A stretch of 64,000 nucleotides of DNA from Veillonella rogosae JCM 15642. Lineage in GTDB: Bacteria > Bacillota > Negativicutes > Veillonellales > Veillonellaceae. The notes below the pieces were generated by a model. It was not told the origin of the DNA and did no database searches. It was given only the letters and a program-made list of their open reading frames with translations. The stretch spans positions 496,001 through 560,000 of the forward strand of contig NZ_PPCX01000010.1 in the NCBI RefSeq assembly GCF_002959775.1. Reading direction: 5' to 3'. Position 1 is the stretch's first letter. Each line of letters begins with the position of its first letter. The position numbers and the translations under genes are program-made. Positions 28,726-36,511 of the stretch are shown here, piece by piece.

Positions 28726-28921
28726 ATGGCCGTATAGCAGTTTATATATAGACAACCCTTACGTACTATAGATAAATTTACACTCAGGTATCCAAGTACA
28801 TGCAATTACTCCTAGTTACATAGCAATTACAATCCTTTTGGATACCCTATTCTCTCTCTCAATAAGCTATATGGTCGTTGTTAAACAAATAGCCCCCGTA
28901 GGTTTTCCTACGGGGGCTTGT
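28726..28921 (+). ncRNA. Candidate CU-rich small RNA 1
   Basis: The region has a TATACT box at 28714-28719 without a clear -35. A 9-bp inverted repeat GGTATCCAA/TTGGATACC (28787-28795, 28838-28846) is followed by an unpaired TCTCTCTCTC at 28851-28860 and a strong hairpin end at 28891. No protein frame with a ribosome-binding site was found. The call is weak. Confidence 0.25.
28891..28921. terminator. Strong bidirectional hairpin terminator
   Basis: AGCCCCCGTAGG (28891-28902), loop TTTT, and CCTACGGGGGCT (28907-28918) form the stem. T-rich sequence follows on both strands (TTGTTTGTT and its mirror). Confidence 0.85.
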
Positions 28922-28994
28922 TTGTTAAAGAGGTTTAGTAATCTTATAAGTAGTGTATCAAGTATTACTATAAGAATTGTTTAAAAGATTATCG

Positions 28995-29024
28995 TAAGGA
29001 TTATTTTATCATAAGGATTATTTT
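28995..29024. repeat. Short direct repeat
   Basis: TAAGGATTATTTT occurs at 28995-29007 and 29012-29024. No function is evident. Confidence 0.6.
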
Positions 29025-29083
29025 GTAAGTGTTAAGAATATATAAGGGCTTTAGCCTAGCTAAATAGTATATGGGATGGCTAT

Positions 29084-29147
29084 CTAGCTGGCTAGCTAAC
29101 TAACTAACTAATTAACTAATTAACTAACTAATTAACTAACTAACTAG
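29084..29147. repeat. Tetranucleotide tract (TAAC/TAAT)n next to a TAA stop codon
   Basis: About 64 bases of CTAA/TTAA-type four-base units lie directly after the 3' end of the minus-strand adhesin at 29150. Read on that strand, the tract gives stops in all three frames. Confidence 0.8.
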
Positions 29148-29149
29148 TA

Positions 29150-30574
29150 CTATTTGTCTAATTTAGACATGAGTTGACGTACTGTTTCTTGGAGCTCTTT
29201 ATTTTGTGTTTCCAACGCTTGTACGCGAGCTTCAAGGTTTTGTGGGTGGTTCGTCATGTTAGACTTACCAGGTTTATAGGTAATGCCTACATTAGCCATA
29301 AGGTGGCTATTGAGTGTTACACCTGTAGTTAATAATAGATTGTCTCGATGGTAGTAACCAACACCGAGGGCAAGGGCATTGGCATTTTTATAATGACCAT
29401 AGCCTGCCATATATTGAATACGGTTGTCTGGGTCGAAGCCCATAGGATGCAAAGCAGCTAGTGCAGCGGCGCGAGCATCACCCTTATTGGATTCCGATTC
29501 GACGCGACCGATATTTTGTTCTACGCGGCTAATGTTTTGCTCTACGCGATTAATGTTTTGCTCTACATGACTAATGGAGCTTTGTAGTTGCGCATTTGTA
29601 CTTTGACCAAGAGAATCGATCATTTGATGCACACCGTATAGTTGGGAACCGTTGATAGCATCTGTAGAGGTAGCGCTTACGCGACCTGCCGCTACATTAG
29701 TTATAGTCCGCTCTTTATCTTTAGCGCCTACAGATACGGTAGATACAGGTGTAGTACCTGCATAGTTTACAGTCGTACCATTCTTAAAGGTATAGCTCGA
29801 TGTGCCTACCATATCGCCATCCGTCGAATCGTTGCCGAGGATAACGGCGTTCTCTAATGCTGTAGTTACATTATTACCCATGACGAAGGTGTTGTTCCCA
29901 GAGATGTGGTTATAGTTACCAATGCTATAGGAACCACTTGCATCAATGGCATTTTTCCCATATTGACCTTGACCGAATACGCCAGACTCAGTGGCCTTAT
30001 CGGATAAGGTGTTATAAGAACCGATAGCGAGGCCCTTCTTGGCATTTACATTCGTATAATGACCGATGCCGAGGGTAAAATCAGCTTTTACCGAAGAACC
30101 AGAGCCAATGAGGACGGAATTGTTAGCCGTGCTATTCGCCCCTTGGTAATGACCGAGCCATACGTTTTTAGTACCTTCGGATTTCTCGCCCGATTGGGTG
30201 CCCATGATGATGGACATGGTCGCTTTCGCATTATTGGCAGTGAGGGAACCAGCGATTACGTTGTTGTCGCCCGTGCCATTAAGGAAGGTTTTGCCGCCTA
30301 ATGTAATATTGGCGCCTCCCTTGGAACCATTACTGGATAGGGTGCCGATGGCGATGTTATTACCGTTCGAGTTAGGACTATTGATCACTTGATGGGTGCT
30401 ATTCGCAGCCCCTGCGGCGTGACCTAAGGTAATATTGCCATCATTTGTGAAAGTCGTTCCTTCCGCGCCTATATTGTGTCCCGTCTGAACGATGTTAATC
30501 GGCGCTGCAGAAGCGACTCCCACAGATAGTGCAGTTAGCACAATACCAGTTAATACAAAATGTTTCTTACTCAT
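29150..30574 (-). CDS. Compact trimeric autotransporter adhesin (minus strand)
   Basis: This 474-residue protein has an ordinary signal peptide (ending ASA, about residue 23) and no ESPR. A short YadA-like head of irregular hexapeptide-type repeats (NITLGHAAGA, NNIAIGTLSSNG) runs to about residue 270. A neck (ITNVAAGRVSATSTDAINGSQL) and a short coiled coil of seven-residue VEQNISR units follow. The YadA anchor (ALAALHPMGFDPDNRIQ) is followed by a coiled-coil tail of about 40 residues. It is the only adhesin on the minus strand and has no ELRxYMNE partner gene. GGAG lies upstream of the start, and a promoter is at 30635. Confidence 0.9.
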   Translation of the reverse strand: MSKKHFVLTGIVLTALSVGVASAAPINIVQTGHNIGAEGTTFTNDGNITLGHAAGAANSTHQVINSPNSNGNNIAIGTLSSNGSKGGANITLGGKTFLNGTGDNNVIAGSLTANNAKATMSIIMGTQSGEKSEGTKNVWLGHYQGANSTANNSVLIGSGSSVKADFTLGIGHYTNVNAKKGLAIGSYNTLSDKATESGVFGQGQYGKNAIDASGSYSIGNYNHISGNNTFVMGNNVTTALENAVILGNDSTDGDMVGTSSYTFKNGTTVNYAGTTPVSTVSVGAKDKERTITNVAAGRVSATSTDAINGSQLYGVHQMIDSLGQSTNAQLQSSISHVEQNINRVEQNISRVEQNIGRVESESNKGDARAAALAALHPMGFDPDNRIQYMAGYGHYKNANALALGVGYYHRDNLLLTTGVTLNSHLMANVGITYKPGKSNMTNHPQNLEARVQALETQNKELQETVRQLMSKLDK

Positions 30575-30634
30575 CGCAATACACTCCTTTGCATATTATG
30601 ACTTCACAAAACTTTCATAAAAACTTACAGATTC

Positions 30635-30663
30635 ATAATAATACATAAAAATCATATTGTAAA
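30635..30663 (-). promoter_or_regulatory. Promoter of the compact minus-strand TAA
   Basis: On the minus strand, TTTACA (30658-30663), a 17-base spacer and TATTAT (30635-30640). Confidence 0.65.
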
Positions 30664-30819
30664 TGAATATTTTGTATATTATGGGTATAAAATACACCAT
30701 AAACGGATATTTTAGAGAATGTTTATGCAATGGTATAAAAACGTTTAAGTCGAAATGGAAAAGGTTAATCTACATAGAAAAATTTCTTTATAGTTTTGCC
30801 TATATATGGCTCTAATTTC

Positions 30820-30849
30820 TTGACAGTGGTGCCCATTATTCGTTACACT
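30820..30849 (+). promoter_or_regulatory. Promoter of the intimin-type barrel gene
   Basis: TTGACA (30820-30825), an 18-base spacer and TACACT (30844-30849), diverging from the minus-strand TAA. Confidence 0.65.
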
Positions 30850-30915
30850 AATATATATTTCATTTATTGTTCATGAATTTTATGTGTAGAGAATAATAAA
30901 ACGTTGTAGAGAGTC

Positions 30916-31977
30916 ATGAAACGTATTGTATGTGTTGCCTTGAGTGCCCTTTTGTGTTGTGTGGGGTCCGCAGAGGCAGAAAAGCAACAATTGCATAAAG
31001 GGACAGACCAGTCTGTCCAAAGGGAGCATACCCTTGCTGTGGCAACGAATACTCGTGAGGAGCATGTTAAAGCGGCAGCTGAAGATTTCCATATCACTCC
31101 AGCGGCCACACCAGACCATGTAATCGGTGAAGGTGGCCCTCTCGTAATGGATCGCCAAGAGACCAAGACGATGCAGTACAGCGACGTAGATGCAGTAAAC
31201 CGCGCTATCAATGCGGTGGCTATGTCCAATGTATCCAATGCGATGTATGGCGCCAAAGGCAAACCGTGGATGAGACGCACTACGCTGAGCTTCCAGTTCC
31301 AAGAGGGGTGGAAGCCATTGTACTCTGTGGAGACGGTTCAGCCCCTAGGCCATTACGATGATAGGTCGCGCGACGTATGGTTTACGCAACAGCGTATTTC
31401 TCGGGCCTCTGATATTGGGACAACCCTTAACGTAGGTGTGGGGTATCGACGCATCTCGAAGGATGATCGCCGCCTCTATGGTGCTCATCTCTTCTATGAC
31501 CATCGCTTCTTGCGTCATCACGACCGCCTCAGCGGGGGCCTTGAATATATGTCTGGTGAAAGCGAGTTCCGCTTCAATTGGTACGGTTCTGCTTCTGATG
31601 AGCGCGTCCTCGATGCGAACCTTCATACCTTGGAGCGTGTAGCCAATGGTTATACCCTCGAATATGGTAAGACTTTCAAAAATGCTCGCTGGGCGAGAGT
31701 CTATGTAGAAGGGTACCATTGGAATCAAGAACGTCAGGCTGATAAGAATGGTTTGCGCGTTGGTTCCGAGTTGCAGCTCACACCGCGTGTGTCTGTCGAT
31801 ATGGGCTATAACAAGCCTGAGCATAACTCAGGTGGGGCGTATGGGAAGATTACATTCCGCTTAGCTGGAGCTCCTGTAGCTTGGTATGGTGGTAAGCACA
31901 GTGTAGAGGGTGCTATGAGTGTTCGTTCCAAAATGTTAAGTCTTGTAAGACGTCATAATACGATCTGGGTTGAGTAA
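30916..31977 (+). CDS. Stand-alone inverse autotransporter (intimin/invasin-type) beta-domain protein
   Basis: This 353-residue protein has a signal peptide ending AEA (about residue 21) and a polar linker. From about residue 115 it has a barrel with the intimin/invasin inverse-autotransporter pattern: WMRRTTLSFQFQEGWKPLYS, LGVGYR-like strands (NVGVGYRRIS), and YGAHLFYDHRF. Classical members carry a C-terminal Ig-like passenger after the barrel. Here the protein stops soon after the last strands, with only a basic tail (VRSKMLSLVRRHNTIWVE), so it has no evident passenger. It may be a bare barrel, a scaffold or a remnant of a longer adhesin. It diverges from the minus-strand TAA. Confidence 0.82.
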   Translation: MKRIVCVALSALLCCVGSAEAEKQQLHKGTDQSVQREHTLAVATNTREEHVKAAAEDFHITPAATPDHVIGEGGPLVMDRQETKTMQYSDVDAVNRAINAVAMSNVSNAMYGAKGKPWMRRTTLSFQFQEGWKPLYSVETVQPLGHYDDRSRDVWFTQQRISRASDIGTTLNVGVGYRRISKDDRRLYGAHLFYDHRFLRHHDRLSGGLEYMSGESEFRFNWYGSASDERVLDANLHTLERVANGYTLEYGKTFKNARWARVYVEGYHWNQERQADKNGLRVGSELQLTPRVSVDMGYNKPEHNSGGAYGKITFRLAGAPVAWYGGKHSVEGAMSVRSKMLSLVRRHNTIWVE

Positions 31978-32085
31978 TAATTTTTATAATACAACTCATA
32001 AAGTGAATAGGACTGTGATTCATTCGGCTCATTATTTCTTAATGAAAATTTAATGAAAAATTATCTATTATCTGAGCTTAATAAA

Positions 32086-32094
32086 TGATATACT
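32086..32094 (+). promoter_or_regulatory. Extended -10 promoter candidate
   Basis: TGATATACT has the TGn extension. The -35 region is poor. It would start RNA near 32100. Confidence 0.35.
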
Positions 32095-32099
32095 AATGA

Positions 32100-32372
32100 T
32101 AAGGAAGAGTTAGGATTAAGTTTAACTGTTCTTTATAGATAATGGCTCTTATGTAAGGCCATTATCTTAATGTGGAAACATTACTTTTTTAGTGCCGTGT
32201 GATCGCCCGTTCATTATTAGTTACTCTCTCTTACTTCAATAACTATTGCGGTGTATTTACTTAAAAATCTCTCTCTCAACAACAAACTAAATCATGCGGC
32301 AATCGTAAGAGGTTTGTCTTACTCTTACCGAAAGTGGGTAGTTAATCTGTATGGATTAACTACCCACTTTTT
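32100..32372 (+). ncRNA. Candidate CU-rich small RNA 2
   Basis: Between the extended -10 at 32086 and a strong terminator lie a perfect 10-bp hairpin (AGATAATGGC, 32137-32146, with 32158-32167) and two CU tracts (ACTCTCTCTTAC at 32223 and ATCTCTCTCTCAAC at 32268). There is no credible coding frame. The layout is similar to the candidate at 28726. Confidence 0.35.
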
Positions 32373-32373
32373 G
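32331..32373 (+). terminator. Strong terminator without an upstream coding gene
   Basis: A perfect 17-bp stem (32331-32347 with 32354-32370) has a six-base loop and a T run. The nearest plus-strand gene ends 350 bases upstream, which suggests a non-coding transcript. Confidence 0.9.
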
Positions 32374-32601
32374 TTGTTAACTGTATATCCCGATATATAG
32401 AGTAGTTCTTATATAACCATATATATTTCTATATATAACTTTATATATTTCTATATATAACATTATTATATATAGGGGCATATGACCTATAGAACATATA
32501 ACCACATAGACTATTATAGCTTTTATAGGTCCTTTACATGCCCGACTAATACGAAAATAGTTTCTGCTTTTAAATACATTTAATAGGTATATAAAAAACT
32601 G

Positions 32602-32629
32602 TTTACAAAATGGATATTCATGCTACAAT
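32602..32629 (+). promoter_or_regulatory. Promoter of the SLH-tailed TAA
   Basis: TTTACA (32602-32607), a 16-base spacer and TACAAT (32624-32629). The leader is about 85 bases and ends with AGAGAGATAG and a GGAGG site. Confidence 0.6.
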
Positions 32630-32718
32630 GTTCATATAAAACTCATGAAAATAATGTGAATTATTTATATATTATTTGTAAGAGAGATAGTAATTAAAGT
32701 ACATGGAGGATACTCATC

Positions 32719-35700
32719 ATGAACAAACGGAGACGTTTATTAACTATGTTAATTAACGGTGTGTTGTTATCCAGTTTGTGGGTTGTTGCAAGTGCGGCAG
32801 ACACTACGACTGGCGGTGGTAGTGGCGTAGCATACGGCACTGGCAGCAGTGCACCTAAAGCGGAAAACGTGGCTGTCGGTAAAGGCGCTGCTATTCAATA
32901 TTCTAATGGTCCTAGTGCTGCTACAGGCGATATTGCTGTAGGTAGCGGCGCTGTAATCAATAACTATGCTAGCCAAGGTGGTAGTGTAGCTATCGGTAAC
33001 AATGCAAAAATTGAAAATATGGCAGGCGGCGTAGAGGCTGCCTTTGCTTTGGGTCAAACTACTTATAGTGGTAATTTATTCTCTAGATCTCGAATTCCTG
33101 CGGATCCAACTAAGGTAGTAGGCAGCGTAGCAATTGGTGATAATACCTTTGCTCGTACTGGCAGTACTATGATTGGTTCCCATAACTATAAAGGTGACCT
33201 TGGTGATACAACTGTAGATTCTGCCAAAACTCGTACAGATGCATTGAATGTATATGCTACTACAGTGGGTGCTAACAGCTTTACAAATGGTGCCTTTGCT
33301 ACAAACACTGGTACGTACAATATTATTTCCAGTGAATATAATGGTGGCCGTTTTGCTAACCCTGTTAAAAACTTAGCATCCACTGTGAATGGTTCTTTCA
33401 ATAGTAATGAATCTAAAACGGCTAGCAGCTTCTATTCTGGTATTGGTAACAGCATCGTAGGGACAGCGAATAGAACGTTCAACTCCAACGGTTCCATCGT
33501 GATGGGTGCAGGTAACGAAATTACAAACTCCGTTACAACGATTCCTGTTAATGCAACTGATGCAGGCAGTTCTGCTAAAGAATTCGCTGAAACATTGCGT
33601 ACTGCTGTTAAAAATGCTAACGGTGGCGGCTCCACGATGGCCCTCGGTGGCGCTAACAAGGCTGACTACACGTTACGTACATCTATGATCGGTATTAACA
33701 ATACTGTGACAGGTGTTAATGGTGGTGAAAGCAAAGATAACCTTGCTATGGGCGTAGGTAATACGGCTACTAAAGTTCAGCACATGACAGCTATTGGTTC
33801 CAAGAATACTGTGTCTGATGCAACTGACACAATTATCGTAGGCGATAACCGTACTGTAACAGGTGCTAACAATACTGTTACAATTGGTTCTAGCGATGCT
33901 GGTACTACAACAACTGTGAACGAAGCAGTAGCTATTGGACACAACACAGAGGTAACTGCTGAAGGCGGCGTAGCTCTTGGTAGTGGCTCCAAGGCAACAG
34001 TAGCAGCTGGCGGTATTGGCTATGATGTTAAAACAGGTGCTGCTTCTACAGAAACAGGTGCTGCATGGAAAGCGACAAGCTCTGCTGTATCCGTTGGCGA
34101 CGTAGCAAATAATGTAACACGCCAAATTACATCTGTAGCAGCTGGTACAGATGACACTGATGCAGTAAACGTAGCACAACTTAAAAAAGCAGAAGAAAAA
34201 ATCAACGATGTTGAAGCGGAAGCTAAAAAACATACTACAGTTGTAGCAGGAGATAACACAACTGTAACAGCAGGTACAAATGCGGCTGGTGGTGCTGAAT
34301 ACAAAGTGTCTGTAAAGAAAGACTTAGAGGATATGAACTCTGTTAACTTCGGTAAGATTACAGACGATGTACGTGCTCGTATCGATAAAGACAGCGCTCG
34401 TTTCTTCAACGGTAGCGAAAACATCGGTATCACACCTAAAGGCATTCAAATCGAAAATACAGATACTTTAGAACAAGCGAACTTCACTAAATACGGTATG
34501 TACGCAAGTGAAGGGGATAAAACCGTTTACTACACTACAAACGGTATTAGTGCAGGCGATCAAAAAATCAATAATGTGAAAGCTGGCGAAGCAGATACTG
34601 ATGCAGTTAATGTAGGTCAACTTAAAAAAGTAGACGACAAGGTGACTGCTGTAGAAAATAAAGTAAATACTGTAGAAAACAAAGTAAATACAGTAGAGAC
34701 TAAGGTTAACACTATTGAAACTAAGGTTAACGATGTAGAAACTAAAGTAAACAATGTAGATACTAAGGTTAATAACTTAGAAACAAAAGTTAACACCGTT
34801 GAAGCAGAAGCTAAAAAACATACTACTGTTGTAGCAGGCGATAATACGACTGTAACACAAGGTACAAATGCAAACGGTGGTGCTGAATACAAAGTAGCTG
34901 TAAATAAAGACTTAGTAGAGATGAACTCTGTTAACTTCGGTAAAGCAACGGACGACGTTCGTGCTCGTATCGATAAGGACAGCGCTCGTTTCTTCAACGG
35001 CAGCGAAAATATCGGTGTTACACCTAAAGGTATCCAAATCGAAAACACAGATACGTTAGAACAAGCTACTTTCACAAAATTTGGTATGTACGCAAGTGAA
35101 GGGGACAAAACAGTTTACTACACTACAAACGGTATCAGTGCTGGTGATCAAATCATCAACAATGTGAAAGCTGGCGTAGCAGATACTGATGCGGTTAACG
35201 TTTCCCAACTTAAAAAGGTGAAAGACGAAATCACCGCTGCTACAGGTACTACAACAGTAACAGCAGGTGACCACATTACGGTAACACCAACAATCAATGG
35301 TAATAGTCGTGATTACAAAGTATCTTTGTCTAAAGATATTACGGACCAAATCAATAACAACACTACGAATATCGACAAAAATAAGACAGAGATCAACAAA
35401 AACCGCGACGATATCAACAAAAATCGCAACGATATCAACAAAAACAAATCTGCCATCAAGAACAATCGCAATGACATCAATAAAAACCGCGATGATATCA
35501 ACAAAAATAGAAGCGATATCAACAAAAATACAGGTAATATTGCAAACAATACTACAAATATCGCTAAGAATACAGAGGACATCAAAAACATTAAAGGCAA
35601 TGTAACAGATATTCAAAACAATATTACAAACATCAATAATAATATGAATTCCTTCAAGGGCGACCTTTCCAAGATGGATAAACGTATCGACAAATCTGTA

Positions 35701-36354
35701 GCAGGCGCTGCAGCGTTGGCGGCTTTACATCCACTTGATTTCGATCCAGATGCTAAATGGGACTTTGCTGCAGGTTATGGTCATTACCGCAGTGGTGATG
35801 CGGCAGCTATCGGTGCTTTCTACCGTCCTAACGAAGATGTACAACTTAGCATCGGTTCCACAGTGGGCGGCGATGAAACAGTATTTAATGCTGGCTTGTC
35901 TGTGAAAGTAGGCGCTCATAATGGTGTATCTCGTTCTCGTGTAGCTATCGGCAAAGAGGTATTGGCTCTTAAGAAAACTGTAGCTGAACAAAATGCACAA
36001 ATCCAAAAATTGACTGCATTATTGAACGGCGTAGCTGGTACTAAGATGAAAGCTGACCATACTACATTGTTCCCAGACGTGACTGCAAACCACTGGGCAT
36101 ATGAAGCGGTAAGCGATTTATCTCGCCGTGGTCTCGTTGAAGGTTATCCAGATGGCACATTTGGTGGTGACCGCTTGTTAACTCGTTATGAATTCGCACA
36201 AATCGTATACCGTGCAATCCAAGACGGCGTAACAGTAGATGATCGTCTCGTTACTGAATTCAGCCCAGAAATGGCATTGTTCCGCGTGGACACAGTAGCG
36301 AAAAATGCTCAAGGTGAACCAACAATTGAACGCGTTCGCGTAAACAAAAAATAG
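32719..36354 (+). CDS. Trimeric autotransporter with C-terminal SLH domain
   Basis: This 1211-residue protein has an ordinary signal peptide (ending ASA, about residue 23) and no ESPR. A YadA-like head extends to about residue 420. Two near-identical stalk modules (AKKHTTVVAGDNTTVT) are separated by VETKVN-type heptads, and an INKNRDD heptad coiled coil follows at about residues 880-965. The YadA anchor (ALAALHPLDFDPDAKWDF) is at about 994-1070. A coiled coil then leads to one SLH domain (LFPDVTANHWAYEAV to TRYEFAQIVYRAI, about 1117-1168) and a tail. The SLH would lie in the periplasm, where Negativicute SLH domains are known to bind modified peptidoglycan. GGAGG precedes the start; no partner gene follows. 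Confidence 0.93.
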   Translation: MNKRRRLLTMLINGVLLSSLWVVASAADTTTGGGSGVAYGTGSSAPKAENVAVGKGAAIQYSNGPSAATGDIAVGSGAVINNYASQGGSVAIGNNAKIENMAGGVEAAFALGQTTYSGNLFSRSRIPADPTKVVGSVAIGDNTFARTGSTMIGSHNYKGDLGDTTVDSAKTRTDALNVYATTVGANSFTNGAFATNTGTYNIISSEYNGGRFANPVKNLASTVNGSFNSNESKTASSFYSGIGNSIVGTANRTFNSNGSIVMGAGNEITNSVTTIPVNATDAGSSAKEFAETLRTAVKNANGGGSTMALGGANKADYTLRTSMIGINNTVTGVNGGESKDNLAMGVGNTATKVQHMTAIGSKNTVSDATDTIIVGDNRTVTGANNTVTIGSSDAGTTTTVNEAVAIGHNTEVTAEGGVALGSGSKATVAAGGIGYDVKTGAASTETGAAWKATSSAVSVGDVANNVTRQITSVAAGTDDTDAVNVAQLKKAEEKINDVEAEAKKHTTVVAGDNTTVTAGTNAAGGAEYKVSVKKDLEDMNSVNFGKITDDVRARIDKDSARFFNGSENIGITPKGIQIENTDTLEQANFTKYGMYASEGDKTVYYTTNGISAGDQKINNVKAGEADTDAVNVGQLKKVDDKVTAVENKVNTVENKVNTVETKVNTIETKVNDVETKVNNVDTKVNNLETKVNTVEAEAKKHTTVVAGDNTTVTQGTNANGGAEYKVAVNKDLVEMNSVNFGKATDDVRARIDKDSARFFNGSENIGVTPKGIQIENTDTLEQATFTKFGMYASEGDKTVYYTTNGISAGDQIINNVKAGVADTDAVNVSQLKKVKDEITAATGTTTVTAGDHITVTPTINGNSRDYKVSLSKDITDQINNNTTNIDKNKTEINKNRDDINKNRNDINKNKSAIKNNRNDINKNRDDINKNRSDINKNTGNIANNTTNIAKNTEDIKNIKGNVTDIQNNITNINNNMNSFKGDLSKMDKRIDKSVAGAAALAALHPLDFDPDAKWDFAAGYGHYRSGDAAAIGAFYRPNEDVQLSIGSTVGGDETVFNAGLSVKVGAHNGVSRSRVAIGKEVLALKKTVAEQNAQIQKLTALLNGVAGTKMKADHTTLFPDVTANHWAYEAVSDLSRRGLVEGYPDGTFGGDRLLTRYEFAQIVYRAIQDGVTVDDRLVTEFSPEMALFRVDTVAKNAQGEPTIERVRVNKK
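34222..35210 (+). repeat. Duplicated stalk module in the SLH-tailed TAA
   Basis: Bases 34222-34625 recur at about 34810-35210 with a 588-base (196-codon) period. Both encode the DDVRARIDKDSARFFNGSEN segment. Confidence 0.85.
35356..35610 (+). repeat. 21-bp coiled-coil repeats (INKNRDD heptads)
   Basis: Tandem 21-base units encode INKNRDD-like heptads, with Asn at the core position typical of trimeric coiled coils. The in-frame unit length allows stalk length changes. Confidence 0.85.
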
Positions 36355-36431
36355 AATAGGTGATTAAATAACCATTGGCTACTACACAGATTACCTCACT
36401 TCTAAATATAATTAAGTAGTAGCCAAATCAA

Positions 36432-36481
36432 AAAGCGTAACTGATATAGACGGCACTCTATACCAGTTACGCTTTCTTTTT
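36432..36481. terminator. Bidirectional terminator between convergent genes
   Basis: A 19-bp stem with one mismatch (36432-36450 with 36457-36475) has T runs on both sides. It ends the SLH-TAA on plus and the methyltransferase gene on minus. Confidence 0.9.
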
Positions 36482-36511
36482 ATGTGATTAAGTATGGAAT
36501 TAACTTTTACG

